From RUG11247 sp045649485 (lineage in GTDB: Bacteria; Bacillota; Clostridia; Christensenellales; Aristaeellaceae), in contig JAZRPZ010000001.1 of the NCBI GenBank assembly GCA_045649485.1, positions 4,719 through 68,718 of the forward strand: DNA of 64,000 bases, read 5' to 3'. The notes beneath the pieces were generated by a model. It did not search any database. It had not been told where the DNA came from and saw nothing but the letters and a program-made list of their open reading frames with translations. Shown here piece by piece: positions 17,144 through 26,435 of the stretch. The translations under genes and the position numbers were made by a program. Position 1 is the first letter of the stretch, and the number at the start of each line of letters is the position of its first letter.

Positions 17144-18213
17144 TCAGAAGCCACCTCCTCACCCTTCAGCAGCAGCACGCCTGCGCCGGAATAGTTGGCA
17201 AGGCGGTCTATCTCCCTCTGCGGATAATCCTCTATGGCGGGCGTGATGATTATATGAGCCTTGCCGGCTTCAGCCTGTCTGCGCACATTATCCATCAGGT
17301 CATATCTTGGTATGCGGTGCCTGTAGCAGGCCCTTCCAAGACCTTCCAGTATGGTAGCAAGGTGGGCGCTGCCCAGACCGTCGCTCACATATTCCCATGC
17401 GCCCATCTGACCGACGGCAACGGCGTTAGTGGTGAAGGAATAGGTGATGTGCTTGTCTTCCAGCATCTCGCACACGCTGCGGGCTATGGAATAGCACTTC
17501 TCAATATAGGGCTTTGCCTCAAGTCCGTAATACACGCTGTCCACATTAAGCACAACAGCCACAGTGATATCCAGCGTATGGTCGTAATTCTTGACCATCA
17601 TACGTCCCATACGGGCAGTTACCGGCCAGGATATCTGCTTCATGGGTTCGCGGCCGGTATACTCGCGGAAGCCCAGTGTCAGCACCGGGTCCTCCATTAT
17701 GAAGCGGTTCACGGAAATATCGCCCATGAATCCGCCGAGCGTCTCATTGAAATCATCCGTTGCTATACGCTTGGGCAGAACAACGGCTTCCCTGCGCAGT
17801 TTTGCGTAACGGGGTCTTTCGGCTATGCCCAGAAAGTCGCCGCCATAAAGGGTAGCGCCTTCGAAAAGATAGAGTCCGCGAGCGCCAAGACTTGCATTCA
17901 GCCTGCGGGTCATCTTCTGACGGGGCATCATGTATACAGTGGAATTGATCTTTGCGCGGTTTTCTTCAAAGCCCGATGTATACAGCCGCGCATTGACATT
18001 TATATCCCGCGGCACTACTTCGCTGATCCTGATAAACGGAATGAACCTGCGGGAAGCATTGCGCACAGTAGTGACCATCTGGAATTGCTGATCGACTTCC
18101 ACCAGATGTTCCGACAGCTGCACATCATACTTCACGCCGTCCAGCGAATGCTTGATGGACCAGCGTTCCACCAGCACCACCACGAGAATGAAGAGTATGA
18201 AAAACAGAACCAT
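17140..18213 (-). CDS. DUF58 domain protein
   Basis: The 357-residue protein begins with one hydrophobic segment (residues 2-15) and contains the DUF58 motif FREYTGREPMKQISWPVTAR. The C-terminal part has a von Willebrand-A-like alternation. DUF58 proteins are partners of MoxR AAA ATPases and are thought to help in assembly or metal insertion of extracytoplasmic proteins. It lies 1 bp after the MoxR gene and overlaps the next gene by 4 bp, so the three are one operon. Confidence 0.85.
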   Translation of the reverse strand: MVLFFILFILVVVLVERWSIKHSLDGVKYDVQLSEHLVEVDQQFQMVTTVRNASRRFIPFIRISEVVPRDINVNARLYTSGFEENRAKINSTVYMMPRQKMTRRLNASLGARGLYLFEGATLYGGDFLGIAERPRYAKLRREAVVLPKRIATDDFNETLGGFMGDISVNRFIMEDPVLTLGFREYTGREPMKQISWPVTARMGRMMVKNYDHTLDITVAVVLNVDSVYYGLEAKPYIEKCYSIARSVCEMLEDKHITYSFTTNAVAVGQMGAWEYVSDGLGSAHLATILEGLGRACYRHRIPRYDLMDNVRRQAEAGKAHIIITPAIEDYPQREIDRLANYSGAGVLLLKGEEVASE

Positions 18214-18214
18214 T

Positions 18215-19159
18215 TTACTTCTTCTCGAGGGGCACGGGGATCTCGTCTATCATGCGGTCGAGCAGCAGTTCGGCTTCCTTTGCGCGTGCGCCGCTGCCGG
18301 AGAATATGCGGTGACCCAGCACGGGCTTTGCCACATCACGGATATCCTCGGGAATTACATAATCGCGTCCCGCAAAGGCTGCGTTTACCTGGCAGGCCTT
18401 GAAAAGTGCCAGCGCGCCGCGGGTGGAAACGCCCGTGACAAATGCAGACTCCTGACGGGTCTTTTCAACAAGATCCATTATATAATTCTGCACATCGGTC
18501 CTGACCTCAACCTCGCGGTAGTGGCTCTTGACGTAATCGGTCTCCTCAGGAGTGATCACAGGCTCGATAGATGCGATAATATCGGTGGTCGCCTCACGGG
18601 TAAGTACGCTCAGTTCCTGAGTGCGGGTCATATAACCCAGAGAAAGCTTCATGAAGAATCGGTCGATCTGCGCCTCGGGCAGGGGGAAGGTGCCGTAGCT
18701 TTCAAGAGGATTCTGAGTAGCCATTACGATAAAATCCCTGCCGAGAGGATAGGTGTTGCCGTCTACGGAAATCTGTCGCTCTTCCATGGATTCCAGAAGG
18801 GAAGACTGTGTACGGGGAGTTGCACGGTTGATCTCATCTGCCAGTACAACGTCCGCAAACAGGGGACCCTTGCGGAATTCGAACTCACCGGTCTTCTGGC
18901 TGTAGAAATTGATGCCGGTAAGGTCAGAGGGCAGCAGGTCGGGGGTGAACTGAATACGGCGGAAATCGCCGCCGATGGACTTGGCAAAGGCGCGCAGCAG
19001 CATGGTCTTACCGGTGCCGGGAACGTCCTCAAGCAGTACATGACCGGAGCAGACAAAAGAATTGAGCACCAGCTCAATGGCGCGTTCCTTACCTACAATG
19101 GCACGGGAAACGGAATTCACGATCTTATTTCTGTAATCTGTAAATCTCTTGATATCCAA
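18215..19159 (-). CDS. MoxR-family AAA ATPase
   Basis: The 314-residue protein has Walker A EDVPGTGKTML, Walker B VVLADEINRA, sensor MATQNPLES and the arginine region PEAQIDRFF, all standard for MoxR AAA+ ATPases. These are chaperone-like and work with DUF58/VWA partners encoded downstream. TTG at 19159 is taken as start: it follows an AGGGTGGG ribosome binding site and gives the usual family length; a GTG four codons upstream is the alternative. It is the first gene of the operon and has its own promoter. Confidence 0.92.
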   Translation of the reverse strand: MDIKRFTDYRNKIVNSVSRAIVGKERAIELVLNSFVCSGHVLLEDVPGTGKTMLLRAFAKSIGGDFRRIQFTPDLLPSDLTGINFYSQKTGEFEFRKGPLFADVVLADEINRATPRTQSSLLESMEERQISVDGNTYPLGRDFIVMATQNPLESYGTFPLPEAQIDRFFMKLSLGYMTRTQELSVLTREATTDIIASIEPVITPEETDYVKSHYREVEVRTDVQNYIMDLVEKTRQESAFVTGVSTRGALALFKACQVNAAFAGRDYVIPEDIRDVAKPVLGHRIFSGSGARAKEAELLLDRMIDEIPVPLEKK

Positions 19160-19210
19160 AGCGTATCCCACCCTATATTTTTTAGAAGAGCATCCATAGT
19201 TTATTAACTT

Positions 19211-19240
19211 ATTATACAGTATAAAGTAAACATAAGTCAA
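19211..19240 (-). promoter_or_regulatory. Promoter for the MoxR-DUF58-DUF4129 operon
   Basis: On the minus strand TTGACT, 18 bp, TATAAT, about 50 bp before the TTG start. Confidence 0.75.
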
Positions 19241-19282
19241 ACATAAGCAACCCATGTAAAGAATTTGTGGCAACCGTATCGA

Positions 19283-19311
19283 TTGTCAAACCGTCAAATA
19301 ACTGGTATAAT
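19283..19311 (+). promoter_or_regulatory. Promoter for the 19333 gene
   Basis: TTGTCA, 17 bp, TATAAT; leader of about 15 nt before the start codon at 19333. Confidence 0.7.
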
Positions 19312-19332
19312 CACATCATGGAGGATTCTTAT

Positions 19333-19821
19333 ATGAAAAAGCTTATAGCCATCATCATTGGCATTCTGTTTGTTTTCTGCTGTGCGTGTGCCGAGGATAT
19401 CCCCTCAAACGAGCCGCTTCCGGTATTGGAATACTTTGATGTACGTGTCACGCTCCCTGCGGACTGGCATGAGATACCGCTCACCGAAAAGCAGCTTACA
19501 GCCGGTGAGGTCGTCTGTTATGGAAACGGAGAGCTGACGCTCACCCTCAGCTGCACAGAGCGCAGCCGTGAGCATGCGGACATTCAGGCATATGCCGATA
19601 CAATAACCTTCCCCGGGGCATTTACCGCCCAATTCGGCAATAACGATTTCGTGCTGTACAACGATGTTGAAAACTCTCTTGCCGTCTGTACCGTAATGGC
19701 AACGGATTCACTTATGTATACTTTCACCTTCTCATCGATTACAGGTGACGAAGATGCCGCAATGACCATTCTTGGCATAATGAACACCTTTGAAATAATT
19801 ACCCCTGCAGAGGAGTCCTGA
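19333..19821 (+). CDS. Secreted or lipid-anchored protein of unknown function
   Basis: The 162-residue protein has an N-terminal signal MKKLIAIIIGILFVFCCACA that contains three Cys residues; one could be a lipobox Cys, although the context is not canonical. The rest resembles small exported proteins with a PsbP/DUF1795-like beta-sandwich character (VTLPADWHEIPL near residues 38-50), but I do not regard this as a firm match. GGAGG ends 8 bp before the ATG. The next small membrane protein starts 3 bp after its stop, so they are co-translated. Confidence 0.7.
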   Translation: MKKLIAIIIGILFVFCCACAEDIPSNEPLPVLEYFDVRVTLPADWHEIPLTEKQLTAGEVVCYGNGELTLTLSCTERSREHADIQAYADTITFPGAFTAQFGNNDFVLYNDVENSLAVCTVMATDSLMYTFTFSSITGDEDAAMTILGIMNTFEIITPAEES

Positions 19822-19824
19822 CAA

Positions 19825-20019
19825 ATGAACCTTCTCACAATCATACTGTGGATACTGATCGCCGTTTCAGCCATTGAAGCGCTGTACGGCATATACAAGC
19901 GTTCGGGAGTTCTGATATTCATCGGCACTCTGGTACTCATAATGTGCGCTCTCGGGCTGATTCTCGCAACAGGCTACAGCGATTCGATCGTCATTACCGG
20001 CGAGGGATTGCCCGCATAA
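19825..20019 (+). CDS. Small two-helix membrane protein
   Basis: The 64-residue protein has two hydrophobic helices (about residues 3-21 and 28-49) and a short polar tail. It starts 3 bp after the preceding gene and has a GAGGAG site inside the end of that gene. No family recognised. The tight coupling with the secreted protein suggests a joint envelope role, which is inference only. Confidence 0.6.
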   Translation: MNLLTIILWILIAVSAIEALYGIYKRSGVLIFIGTLVLIMCALGLILATGYSDSIVITGEGLPA

Positions 20020-20026
20020 TACAAAT

Positions 20027-20060
20027 AAAACGATCCGCTGCATGCGGATCGTTTTTGTAT
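20027..20060 (+). terminator. Bidirectional intrinsic terminator
   Basis: 12-bp stem AAAACGATCCGC/GCGGATCGTTTT around loop TGCAT, with T-runs on both strands. It lies between convergent genes. Confidence 0.85.
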
Positions 20061-20064
20061 TTCA

Positions 20065-20682
20065 TCACCTTATGAAATTGGTACCTACGCGCTTCTCGGT
20101 CTCGGGCAGACCGTATTTTTCCTTGCCGAGTTCGATGGCCTTCATGAGGAAGCTCATATTCCTTGCAAGGGTTCGCATTATCTGCAGGCCTTCGGCATCC
20201 TGCTCGGCTTCACCGGGAGCTGCGCCATGAATGGAATTCCAATACTGGCTGGAAGCCACAGGCATTCCGGATATCGTGAAAAACTTATTCAGTTCATCAA
20301 ATGTGGAAGAAAGACCGCCGCGGCGCGCACAAACCACGGAAGCGCCCACCTTCATGGTCTTGCTGAATCTCGTGGAATAGAAAAGCCTTGTCAGCAGCGC
20401 CACAAGCGTTGCGTTGGCGGACGCGTAATACACAGGAGAACCTACTACGAGACCGTCTGCCTTCTCAAACTTTGCGGCAACCTCGTTTACTATATCATCA
20501 AACACGCACTTGCCTTCGCCATAACACTTACCGCAGGCAATGCAGCTGCGCACAGGCAGATGACCCACGTGGATTATCTCGGTCTCAACACCCTCCTGCA
20601 GAAACACCTTCTCCATTTCCTTCAGCGCAATGGCAGTATTACCGTTTGCCTTAGGGCTGCCGTTGAGCAATATAACTTTCAT
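20065..20682 (-). CDS. NADPH-dependent FMN reductase / flavodoxin-fold protein
   Basis: This 205-residue protein has the flavin-phosphate loop LNGSPKANGNT at residues 5-15, a Cys cluster IACGKCYGEGKC near 49-60, and GSPVYYASANATL, which contacts the isoalloxazine ring. Proteins of this type (iron-sulfur flavoprotein-like, IsiW/WrbA-related) pass electrons from NAD(P)H or ferredoxin to quinones, nitro-compounds or oxygen. The Cys residues may bind a metal or cluster. It is expressed alone. Substrate not predictable. Confidence 0.85.
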   Translation of the reverse strand: MKVILLNGSPKANGNTAIALKEMEKVFLQEGVETEIIHVGHLPVRSCIACGKCYGEGKCVFDDIVNEVAAKFEKADGLVVGSPVYYASANATLVALLTRLFYSTRFSKTMKVGASVVCARRGGLSSTFDELNKFFTISGMPVASSQYWNSIHGAAPGEAEQDAEGLQIMRTLARNMSFLMKAIELGKEKYGLPETEKRVGTNFIR

Positions 20683-20752
20683 GACGTGCGACCTCCTTAT
20701 ATGCTTTGTATCAAATATACCATAAAAATATAGCCGAAATCAATGACCGGTA

Positions 20753-20782
20753 TTGCCAAATTGCTAATCAAAGAGTTATAAT
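20753..20782 (+). promoter_or_regulatory. Promoter for the SDR gene
   Basis: TTGCCA, 18 bp, TATAAT; about 35 bp before the start codon. Confidence 0.65.
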
Positions 20783-20816
20783 GTTAACAATAAATTGCAT
20801 GTAAAGGAGCAATAAC

Positions 20817-21581
20817 ATGAAGCACGATCTTTTCACTCTTAAAAGTAAAGTCGCCATCGTTACCGGCGGCAATCAGGGTATAGGCAAAGTTGTAGCCGGC
20901 TATCTCGCAGATGCAGGCGCCGATATCGTTATCTGGGATCTGAACGACGCTTCCGCCGTCGCTGCAGAAATCGCCGCCGAATACGGCGTACGCACAGCTG
21001 CACTGCAGGTGAACGTTACCGACCCCGCCGCAGTCGAAGCAGCAGTTGCCAAGACTGCCGAGATCATGGGCACCATCGATCTGCTCTTCAACAACGCCGG
21101 TATCTGCCTGCATAAGAATGCCCTCGACGTTGCACCCTCCGAGTGGCTTAAGATCATCGATGTAAACCTGAACGGCGTATTCTTCGTGGCACAGGCCTTC
21201 GGCAAATATCTCGTTGCCAACAAGAAGACCGGCAATATCGTAAATACCGCATCCATGTCCGGCACCATCGTAAATATTCCCCAGGGACAGGCTTCCTACA
21301 ATTCCTCCAAGGCAGCCGTTGCCCACCTCACCAAGTCTCTGGCCGTTGAATGGGCGCCCTACGGCATCCGTGTGAACTCCATCTCTCCCGGATATATCCG
21401 CACCGAAATGACCGGCAACGTCCGTCAGGATTGGCAGGATCTCTGGGTAAATTCCATCCCCTTCAAGCGCATGGGTACTCCCGAAGAGCTGGCAGGCGCA
21501 GTCATCTATCTGCTCTCCGATGCTTCCACCTACACTTCCGGCTGCGATATGATCATCGACGGCTGCTTCACTGTGGTGTAA
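20817..21581 (+). CDS. Short-chain dehydrogenase/reductase (classical SDR)
   Basis: The 254-residue protein has the classical SDR layout. TGGNQGIG near residues 17-24 binds the dinucleotide and NNAG is at about 91-94. The catalytic Ser is in NTASMSG and the active-site Y-x3-K in SYNSSKAA. The C-terminal segment FTSGCDMIIDGCF-like is typical of polyol or gluconate 5-dehydrogenase-type enzymes. An Asp-rich strand after the first glycine motif (VIWDLND) suggests preference for NAD. It is monocistronic. The substrate, probably a sugar alcohol or keto-sugar acid, is inferred. Confidence 0.87.
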   Translation: MKHDLFTLKSKVAIVTGGNQGIGKVVAGYLADAGADIVIWDLNDASAVAAEIAAEYGVRTAALQVNVTDPAAVEAAVAKTAEIMGTIDLLFNNAGICLHKNALDVAPSEWLKIIDVNLNGVFFVAQAFGKYLVANKKTGNIVNTASMSGTIVNIPQGQASYNSSKAAVAHLTKSLAVEWAPYGIRVNSISPGYIRTEMTGNVRQDWQDLWVNSIPFKRMGTPEELAGAVIYLLSDASTYTSGCDMIIDGCFTVV

Positions 21582-21603
21582 CGGCAGGACGCGAGGAACC
21601 GGC

Positions 21604-21727
21604 AGGGGCGCTGCCCCTTTGACCCCGCCAAAGGGATGATTATCCCTTTGGAATCCCTTTGCTTGGGGGTTGAATAATTTTATATGTATTCCGTCAGCCG
21701 CCCGGGGGCCCTAACCCCGGACGGCTG
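21604..21727 (+). repeat. Dispersed three-hairpin intergenic repeat, copy B
   Basis: Hairpin 1 AGGGGC/GCCCCT, hairpin 2 CCAAAGGGAT/ATCCCTTTGG (21628-21651) flanked by CCCC and GGGGG, an AT-rich spacer, then hairpin 3 with outer arms CAGCCG/CGGCTG and the core GGGCCCTAACCCCGGACGG. It begins 22 bp after the SDR stop codon. Confidence 0.85.
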
Positions 21728-21805
21728 TGGTTGTTTTTTACGGCATAACCTCGGTGCTGCATTAGAGTCCCTTGTACAATCTAAGTTCTCCCCAAAAAAT
21801 CTTTA

Positions 21806-21840
21806 GCCTCCCGAAAACTGTTCGTTCGGGAGGCTTTATT
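21806..21840 (+). terminator. Bidirectional intrinsic terminator
   Basis: 10-bp stem GCCTCCCGAA/TTCGGGAGGC followed by TTTATT on the plus strand, with an A-rich stretch upstream that serves the minus strand. It separates the convergent SDR and addA genes. Confidence 0.8.
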
Positions 21841-24800
21841 CAATATCTGAATTCTTCGCCCATTGAGATAAGGCACAGTATCTTATCTTTCACAGGGATA
21901 CCGGTAATTTTTTCGAGAGCATATGCGTAGAGTTCCAGCTGCCTTGCATAGTGGTTCTTCACGCCTTCAAGGTCATCGGTACGGTTGGTCTTATAGTCCA
22001 GCAATACCCACTGACCATCTTCCATGAAGCAGCAGTCGATGGTTCCCTGCACCAGCATATCGCCGTCGCTGCCGCGCATCTCATCGCCGGTAAGCGCCTG
22101 CGAGGCAAGCGTCAGCACATTGAACGGCAGTTCCCTGCGTACATCCTCAGCACTGCGCAGTCTGCGTCCGGTCTCTCCGGCCAGGAATTGCGCCAGCACC
22201 GTGGGGCGCACAGCCTCACGTTCTTCATCCGTAAGCAATTCTCTTCTGAGCATGCTGTCCAGCTGCAGGCGGATGTTATCGATAAGCGGTCTGCCATCAA
22301 GTCCGTCAAGCAGCGCAAAATCGATAAACCGCATCGCCCTGTGGTATGCAGTACCTGTCTCTGCGCCGGTCATTCCCCTGTCCATCATGAAATTCGGACG
22401 CGGTGCAAGGGGTTCCATATTCTCAGGTCCCTCAACACTGCGCATAAGTCCCGATGCCGTAAGCTTCAAAGGTCTGGATTCCGCGCCGGAATCAGGATAC
22501 TTCCACATATACTTTTCCGCCAGTGCCGGGTCGTAATCCTCGGGATCCACCCTTACTGCGGCTCTTCCCGCAGCAATTCCGGGAGGCGCGTATTCAGCCG
22601 CATCATGCTCATGGAAAGTCATATACCTGTGCTGCGATATATCTCCCAACGCAGACATGGTCATATTCAGCATAGTACCTGTAAGCGTAGGATATTTATA
22701 TGCGGCGTGCCAAAGTGATTTTGCTTTTTCGATATCGTTTACCGTGCCCACCAGCAGCAGCTTTTCCTGTGCACGGGTAAACATGACATACATTACGCGC
22801 AGTTCTTCCGCCAGACCTTCACGGTTTATCCTGTCCATTATAGCTGCGCGGGATATCGTATTGCGGCGGGTACGCAGTTCTTCATCATAATGCATAAGCC
22901 CGAGACCAAGGCGGCTGTGGCAAAGCATGGAATCCTCGTTTTTCTCGGTACGCAGCCGCGTGCCCATCAGCGCGCCGAACACTACACGGAACTCCAGTCC
23001 TTTGGAATGATGCACTGTCATAAGCCTTACAACATCATCATTTTCGCCCAGCACATGTGCTGCATCACCGGCGCCCTTTGCTTTGAGTCCTTCTGCAAAG
23101 GCAAGGAATCTGTTCAGCGAACCGGAGACATCTCTGTCGTAATTGCCGGCACGCATTATCATCTGGTCTATATTGGCCTGACGCTGTGCTCCGGCGGGCA
23201 GTGCACCCACATATGCATACAGTCCCGATTCGTCCGCCATAATGCGCATCAGCTTATCCAGACCAACCGCGCCTATCTGCATACGCCAGGAATCAAGCAT
23301 CGTGATGAATTCACGCAGCTTCTGCGCAAGCTCATTTTCGCCTTCTGCATATTTCAATACCGCATCGGCAAATGAACCGTCTCGGTCACACAGGCGCACC
23401 TGTGCAAGTTCTTCTACGCTCAAAAGACATACGCAGCTGCGCAGGATTCCGATAAGCTCAATATCGCTGTGGAAATTATCGGTTATTTTGATGAGCGAGA
23501 GCATCAGCCTTATTTCAAGGGTATCAAAATAACCCGCCGCACCGTCCGCATAACATGGTATGCCTTCGGAAATCAGCATAGGGGTCAGTGCATCAAATGC
23601 TCTGGCACCCTGACGGGTGAGTATCGCAAAATCACGATAGCGCAGGGTCTCATCCTCCGCCATCATCTCCTTGATGCGCTTTGCAATAAGCAGGCCTTCC
23701 CTTTCGCCGGAAGTCAGCTCGTCATCTGCGCTGCCGGAAAGTACATGCACCTCAACCGGCGGTCCGTCGGGAGCATCATCCGAGCCGGGACGCAGCCTTG
23801 CCGCATCGTCATATACTATCTCGCTGTCACCGCCGGTCATCAGCTTTTCAAACACGGCGTTGGTAAAATCCAGCACCGATCTTTCCGAGCGGAAATTCCT
23901 CGTCAGCGGCAGCAGCACTCCGCCATCGCCGTTGGAGTAGCGGGCATACTTATCCAGAAACAGACTGGGCTCTGCCTGACGGAAGCGATATATAGACTGT
24001 TTCACATCGCCTACCATGAACAGATTATCCCGGCGGGCAATACGGCTGACTATAGCCTCCTGAATATCGGAGGTATCCTGATATTCATCCACGAAAACAT
24101 GGGAGAACCTTTCGCGCATTGCTGCGGACACATCGTCCTTCATCAAAGCCTTCAGGGTTCGGCCTTCAAGGTCTGAATATGTCAGTGCGCCGCGCTCAGC
24201 CTTTGCTTCGTCCATCAGACGACGTACGTCTTTTACTATATCTGCCAATGCATGCGCGCCCATCAGCGTCTTCTCAGCATCCGGTACGGCAACATACAGC
24301 GGCAGTCCGGTCATATTGAGGGAAGATATCTTCTTTTTGGCGGTATCCCTGAGATTTTTGATATGCTTTTTCAGTTCTTCGTCGAAGCCCTTTGTTCTGC
24401 CACGGGGAGTGGTCATTTTGAAATCCTGCGCCGCAATACGCAGCTGTTCATAATCATCTATGGCGAGCATATCTTCCAGAGCTGCCATGTCGGCGGATAG
24501 CGCATTAACATACTGCGCCGGCAGTTCGGTTTCAAATTCCATTGCCTGAACAACGGCGATATAGGCTTCCTCTATTTTACGTCTGTCGGCATTGAACACT
24601 TCACGAACCCAATCTGCAGGCGTGCCCCTGAGCGCATTTTCAAGCCATTCATCCGGATCGGGGCGCGATTCCAGAAAGCGTACCAGCTGTACAGCCATTT
24701 CGCGTACGCCGGACGGGCCGCGGCCGTAATCCAGATAACCCAGCGCCTCGCCGCCCTTTTCATAGGCTGTCTCCAGCGCCTCGTCCAGCGCGGTATCCAG

Positions 24801-25184
24801 CATCAGCTTTTCATCCGCATCGTCCAGTATGGCAAAAGCAGGATCCACATCGGCAGATTCAAAATTCTCGCGCAGAAAATCCGCACAGAAAGCATGCAGG
24901 GTGGTAATAAGAGCCCTTTCCAGTCTGATAAGCTGTTCATGGGCATGCTGATCACCTGCGGCAGACTGCTCGCTGAGCGCACGGCTCAGCTTTTCGCGCA
25001 TACCTGCTGCGGCGGCACGGGTAAAAGTCACCACCAGCATGGAATCCACATCCGCACCTTCCTGCACAAGGCGCATTATGCGTTCCACCAGCGTAGCAGT
25101 CTTTCCGGAGCCCGCGGCGGCGCTCAGCAGCAGGCTATTGCCGCGTTCATCTATTGCTTTTTGCTGTTCATTCGTATATTTCAT
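21840..25184 (-). CDS. addA: ATP-dependent helicase/nuclease subunit A (AddA)
   Basis: The 1114-residue protein is a UvrD-like helicase fused to a RecB-type nuclease. Seen are Walker A SAAAGSGKTATL near residue 21, VDEYQDTSD (motif II), the later helicase motif VHHSKGLEF, and the C-terminal nuclease with TAYHRAM and VQGTIDCCF...LLDYKTNR. AddAB processes double-strand breaks for RecA loading. The start MKYTNEQQ is chosen because GAGGTG lies just upstream; an upstream in-frame Met (25226) has no such site. AddB, usually the adjacent upstream gene, is not present in the window. Confidence 0.92.
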   Translation of the reverse strand: MKYTNEQQKAIDERGNSLLLSAAAGSGKTATLVERIMRLVQEGADVDSMLVVTFTRAAAAGMREKLSRALSEQSAAGDQHAHEQLIRLERALITTLHAFCADFLRENFESADVDPAFAILDDADEKLMLDTALDEALETAYEKGGEALGYLDYGRGPSGVREMAVQLVRFLESRPDPDEWLENALRGTPADWVREVFNADRRKIEEAYIAVVQAMEFETELPAQYVNALSADMAALEDMLAIDDYEQLRIAAQDFKMTTPRGRTKGFDEELKKHIKNLRDTAKKKISSLNMTGLPLYVAVPDAEKTLMGAHALADIVKDVRRLMDEAKAERGALTYSDLEGRTLKALMKDDVSAAMRERFSHVFVDEYQDTSDIQEAIVSRIARRDNLFMVGDVKQSIYRFRQAEPSLFLDKYARYSNGDGGVLLPLTRNFRSERSVLDFTNAVFEKLMTGGDSEIVYDDAARLRPGSDDAPDGPPVEVHVLSGSADDELTSGEREGLLIAKRIKEMMAEDETLRYRDFAILTRQGARAFDALTPMLISEGIPCYADGAAGYFDTLEIRLMLSLIKITDNFHSDIELIGILRSCVCLLSVEELAQVRLCDRDGSFADAVLKYAEGENELAQKLREFITMLDSWRMQIGAVGLDKLMRIMADESGLYAYVGALPAGAQRQANIDQMIMRAGNYDRDVSGSLNRFLAFAEGLKAKGAGDAAHVLGENDDVVRLMTVHHSKGLEFRVVFGALMGTRLRTEKNEDSMLCHSRLGLGLMHYDEELRTRRNTISRAAIMDRINREGLAEELRVMYVMFTRAQEKLLLVGTVNDIEKAKSLWHAAYKYPTLTGTMLNMTMSALGDISQHRYMTFHEHDAAEYAPPGIAAGRAAVRVDPEDYDPALAEKYMWKYPDSGAESRPLKLTASGLMRSVEGPENMEPLAPRPNFMMDRGMTGAETGTAYHRAMRFIDFALLDGLDGRPLIDNIRLQLDSMLRRELLTDEEREAVRPTVLAQFLAGETGRRLRSAEDVRRELPFNVLTLASQALTGDEMRGSDGDMLVQGTIDCCFMEDGQWVLLDYKTNRTDDLEGVKNHYARQLELYAYALEKITGIPVKDKILCLISMGEEFRY

Positions 25185-25209
25185 GGGCAGCACCTCATTA
25201 AAATCAAAA

Positions 25210-25231
25210 GGAGCATGATTTATCATGCTCC
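25210..25231 (-). terminator. Intrinsic terminator after alr
   Basis: Perfect 9-bp stem GGAGCATGA/TCATGCTCC with a TTTTGATTTT tail on the minus strand, between the alr stop and the addA start. Confidence 0.75.
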
Positions 25232-25260
25232 TTAGATTATATCATATTCCGGTAAATACG

Positions 25261-26382
25261 TCACCTGCGCACGTACTTTCTATCATCGGAATATATCTTC
25301 ACGACACGGCGGCTCATACGCGCCATAAGTTCGTTTCTGTTCCAGCCATACCAGCCGGAAGCCTCCAGAAGGCTTATACCGTCGCCGAAGAAAGTTACCG
25401 CGTCGCCCTGCTTTACGCCGGGGATATCTGTTACATCAACAGTAAGCTGATCCATCATTACAAGACCCGCAATGGGCGCGCGCTGTCCGTTCACGACTAC
25501 ATAACCCTTAGAGCATACGCGGGGAACACCGTCGTAATAACCGCAGCCTACGGTGGCAATGATGCTGTCCCTCGTGAGCGGATGATCATCATCGTAGCCC
25601 AGGCATTCGCCTGCGGCTATCTTCTCCACGCGGGTGATGCGGGCGCACAGTCTCATGGGCAGCGGGCACTTCTCGGGATTGGGGAAATGACGGTTTGCGG
25701 AACCGAACACCCATGCGCCGGCGCGTACAGCGTCCATCCTGCGCTCGGGATACAGCAGCATACCGATGCTGTCCAGCGCATGACGCATGCCGTACTGAAT
25801 GCCCATCTCGTCAAGCTTACCGGTAACAGCGTCGAATCTCGCCATCTGCAGATCATCGGATTCCTTGCCGCGCAGCGCGAGGTGAGTGAAAACGCCTTCA
25901 ATACGTATGTTGCTCATCCCGGCGATCACAGCTATATCATCCGCTGCAGTCTCGGGATTCAGACCCAGCCTGTGCAGACCGGTATCCAGCTTGATATGCA
26001 CTCTCGCCACAGCGCCCAGCTCTTTGGCAGTTTCATTCAGTTTCTCCGCAGCATCCATATCCTGGACAGTGAGTATAATGCGTCGCTTCAGCGCTTCCTC
26101 AAACAGCACAGGGTGGGTATAACCCATTACCATGATATCCGTTTCCGCGCATACGCTGCGTATCTCCACAGCTTCACCGAATTCGGCAACTGCCATCATA
26201 TCACAGCCGGCTTCCCAAAGTGCGGGAGCCGCCTTCGCCGCGCCCAGACCGTAGGCATCCGCCTTCAGTACGGGTATCACCTTTGTGCCCGGACATTCCT
26301 CACAGGCGGCAAGGTAATTATGGCGTATCATATCGATATCTATCTCTGCCCAACAGCGGGCTGTAAGCTGCTCATAGTTCAT
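25261..26382 (-). CDS. alr: Alanine racemase
   Basis: The 373-residue PLP enzyme has VLKADAYGLG, whose Lys forms the aldimine with PLP, near residue 39. The C-terminal beta-domain has CGYYDGVPR, which carries the second catalytic Tyr, and MMDQLTVDVT. It supplies D-alanine for peptidoglycan. Length is normal. It lies 53 bp after oppF with a hairpin between them, and before addA, so it may be transcribed partly from the peptide transporter operon. A serine-racemase side activity cannot be excluded from sequence. Confidence 0.93.
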   Translation of the reverse strand: MNYEQLTARCWAEIDIDMIRHNYLAACEECPGTKVIPVLKADAYGLGAAKAAPALWEAGCDMMAVAEFGEAVEIRSVCAETDIMVMGYTHPVLFEEALKRRIILTVQDMDAAEKLNETAKELGAVARVHIKLDTGLHRLGLNPETAADDIAVIAGMSNIRIEGVFTHLALRGKESDDLQMARFDAVTGKLDEMGIQYGMRHALDSIGMLLYPERRMDAVRAGAWVFGSANRHFPNPEKCPLPMRLCARITRVEKIAAGECLGYDDDHPLTRDSIIATVGCGYYDGVPRVCSKGYVVVNGQRAPIAGLVMMDQLTVDVTDIPGVKQGDAVTFFGDGISLLEASGWYGWNRNELMARMSRRVVKIYSDDRKYVRR

Positions 26383-26406
26383 TTGGAATACCTGCCTTTG
26401 AAATTC

Positions 26407-26427
26407 GCCCGCCGGAATACGGCGGGC
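26407..26427 (-). terminator. Hairpin after the opp operon
   Basis: 8-bp GC-rich stem GCCCGCCG/CGGCGGGC with loop TATTC on the minus strand. The following U-tract is weak, so termination may be partial. Confidence 0.55.
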
Positions 26428-26435
26428 GATGATTA

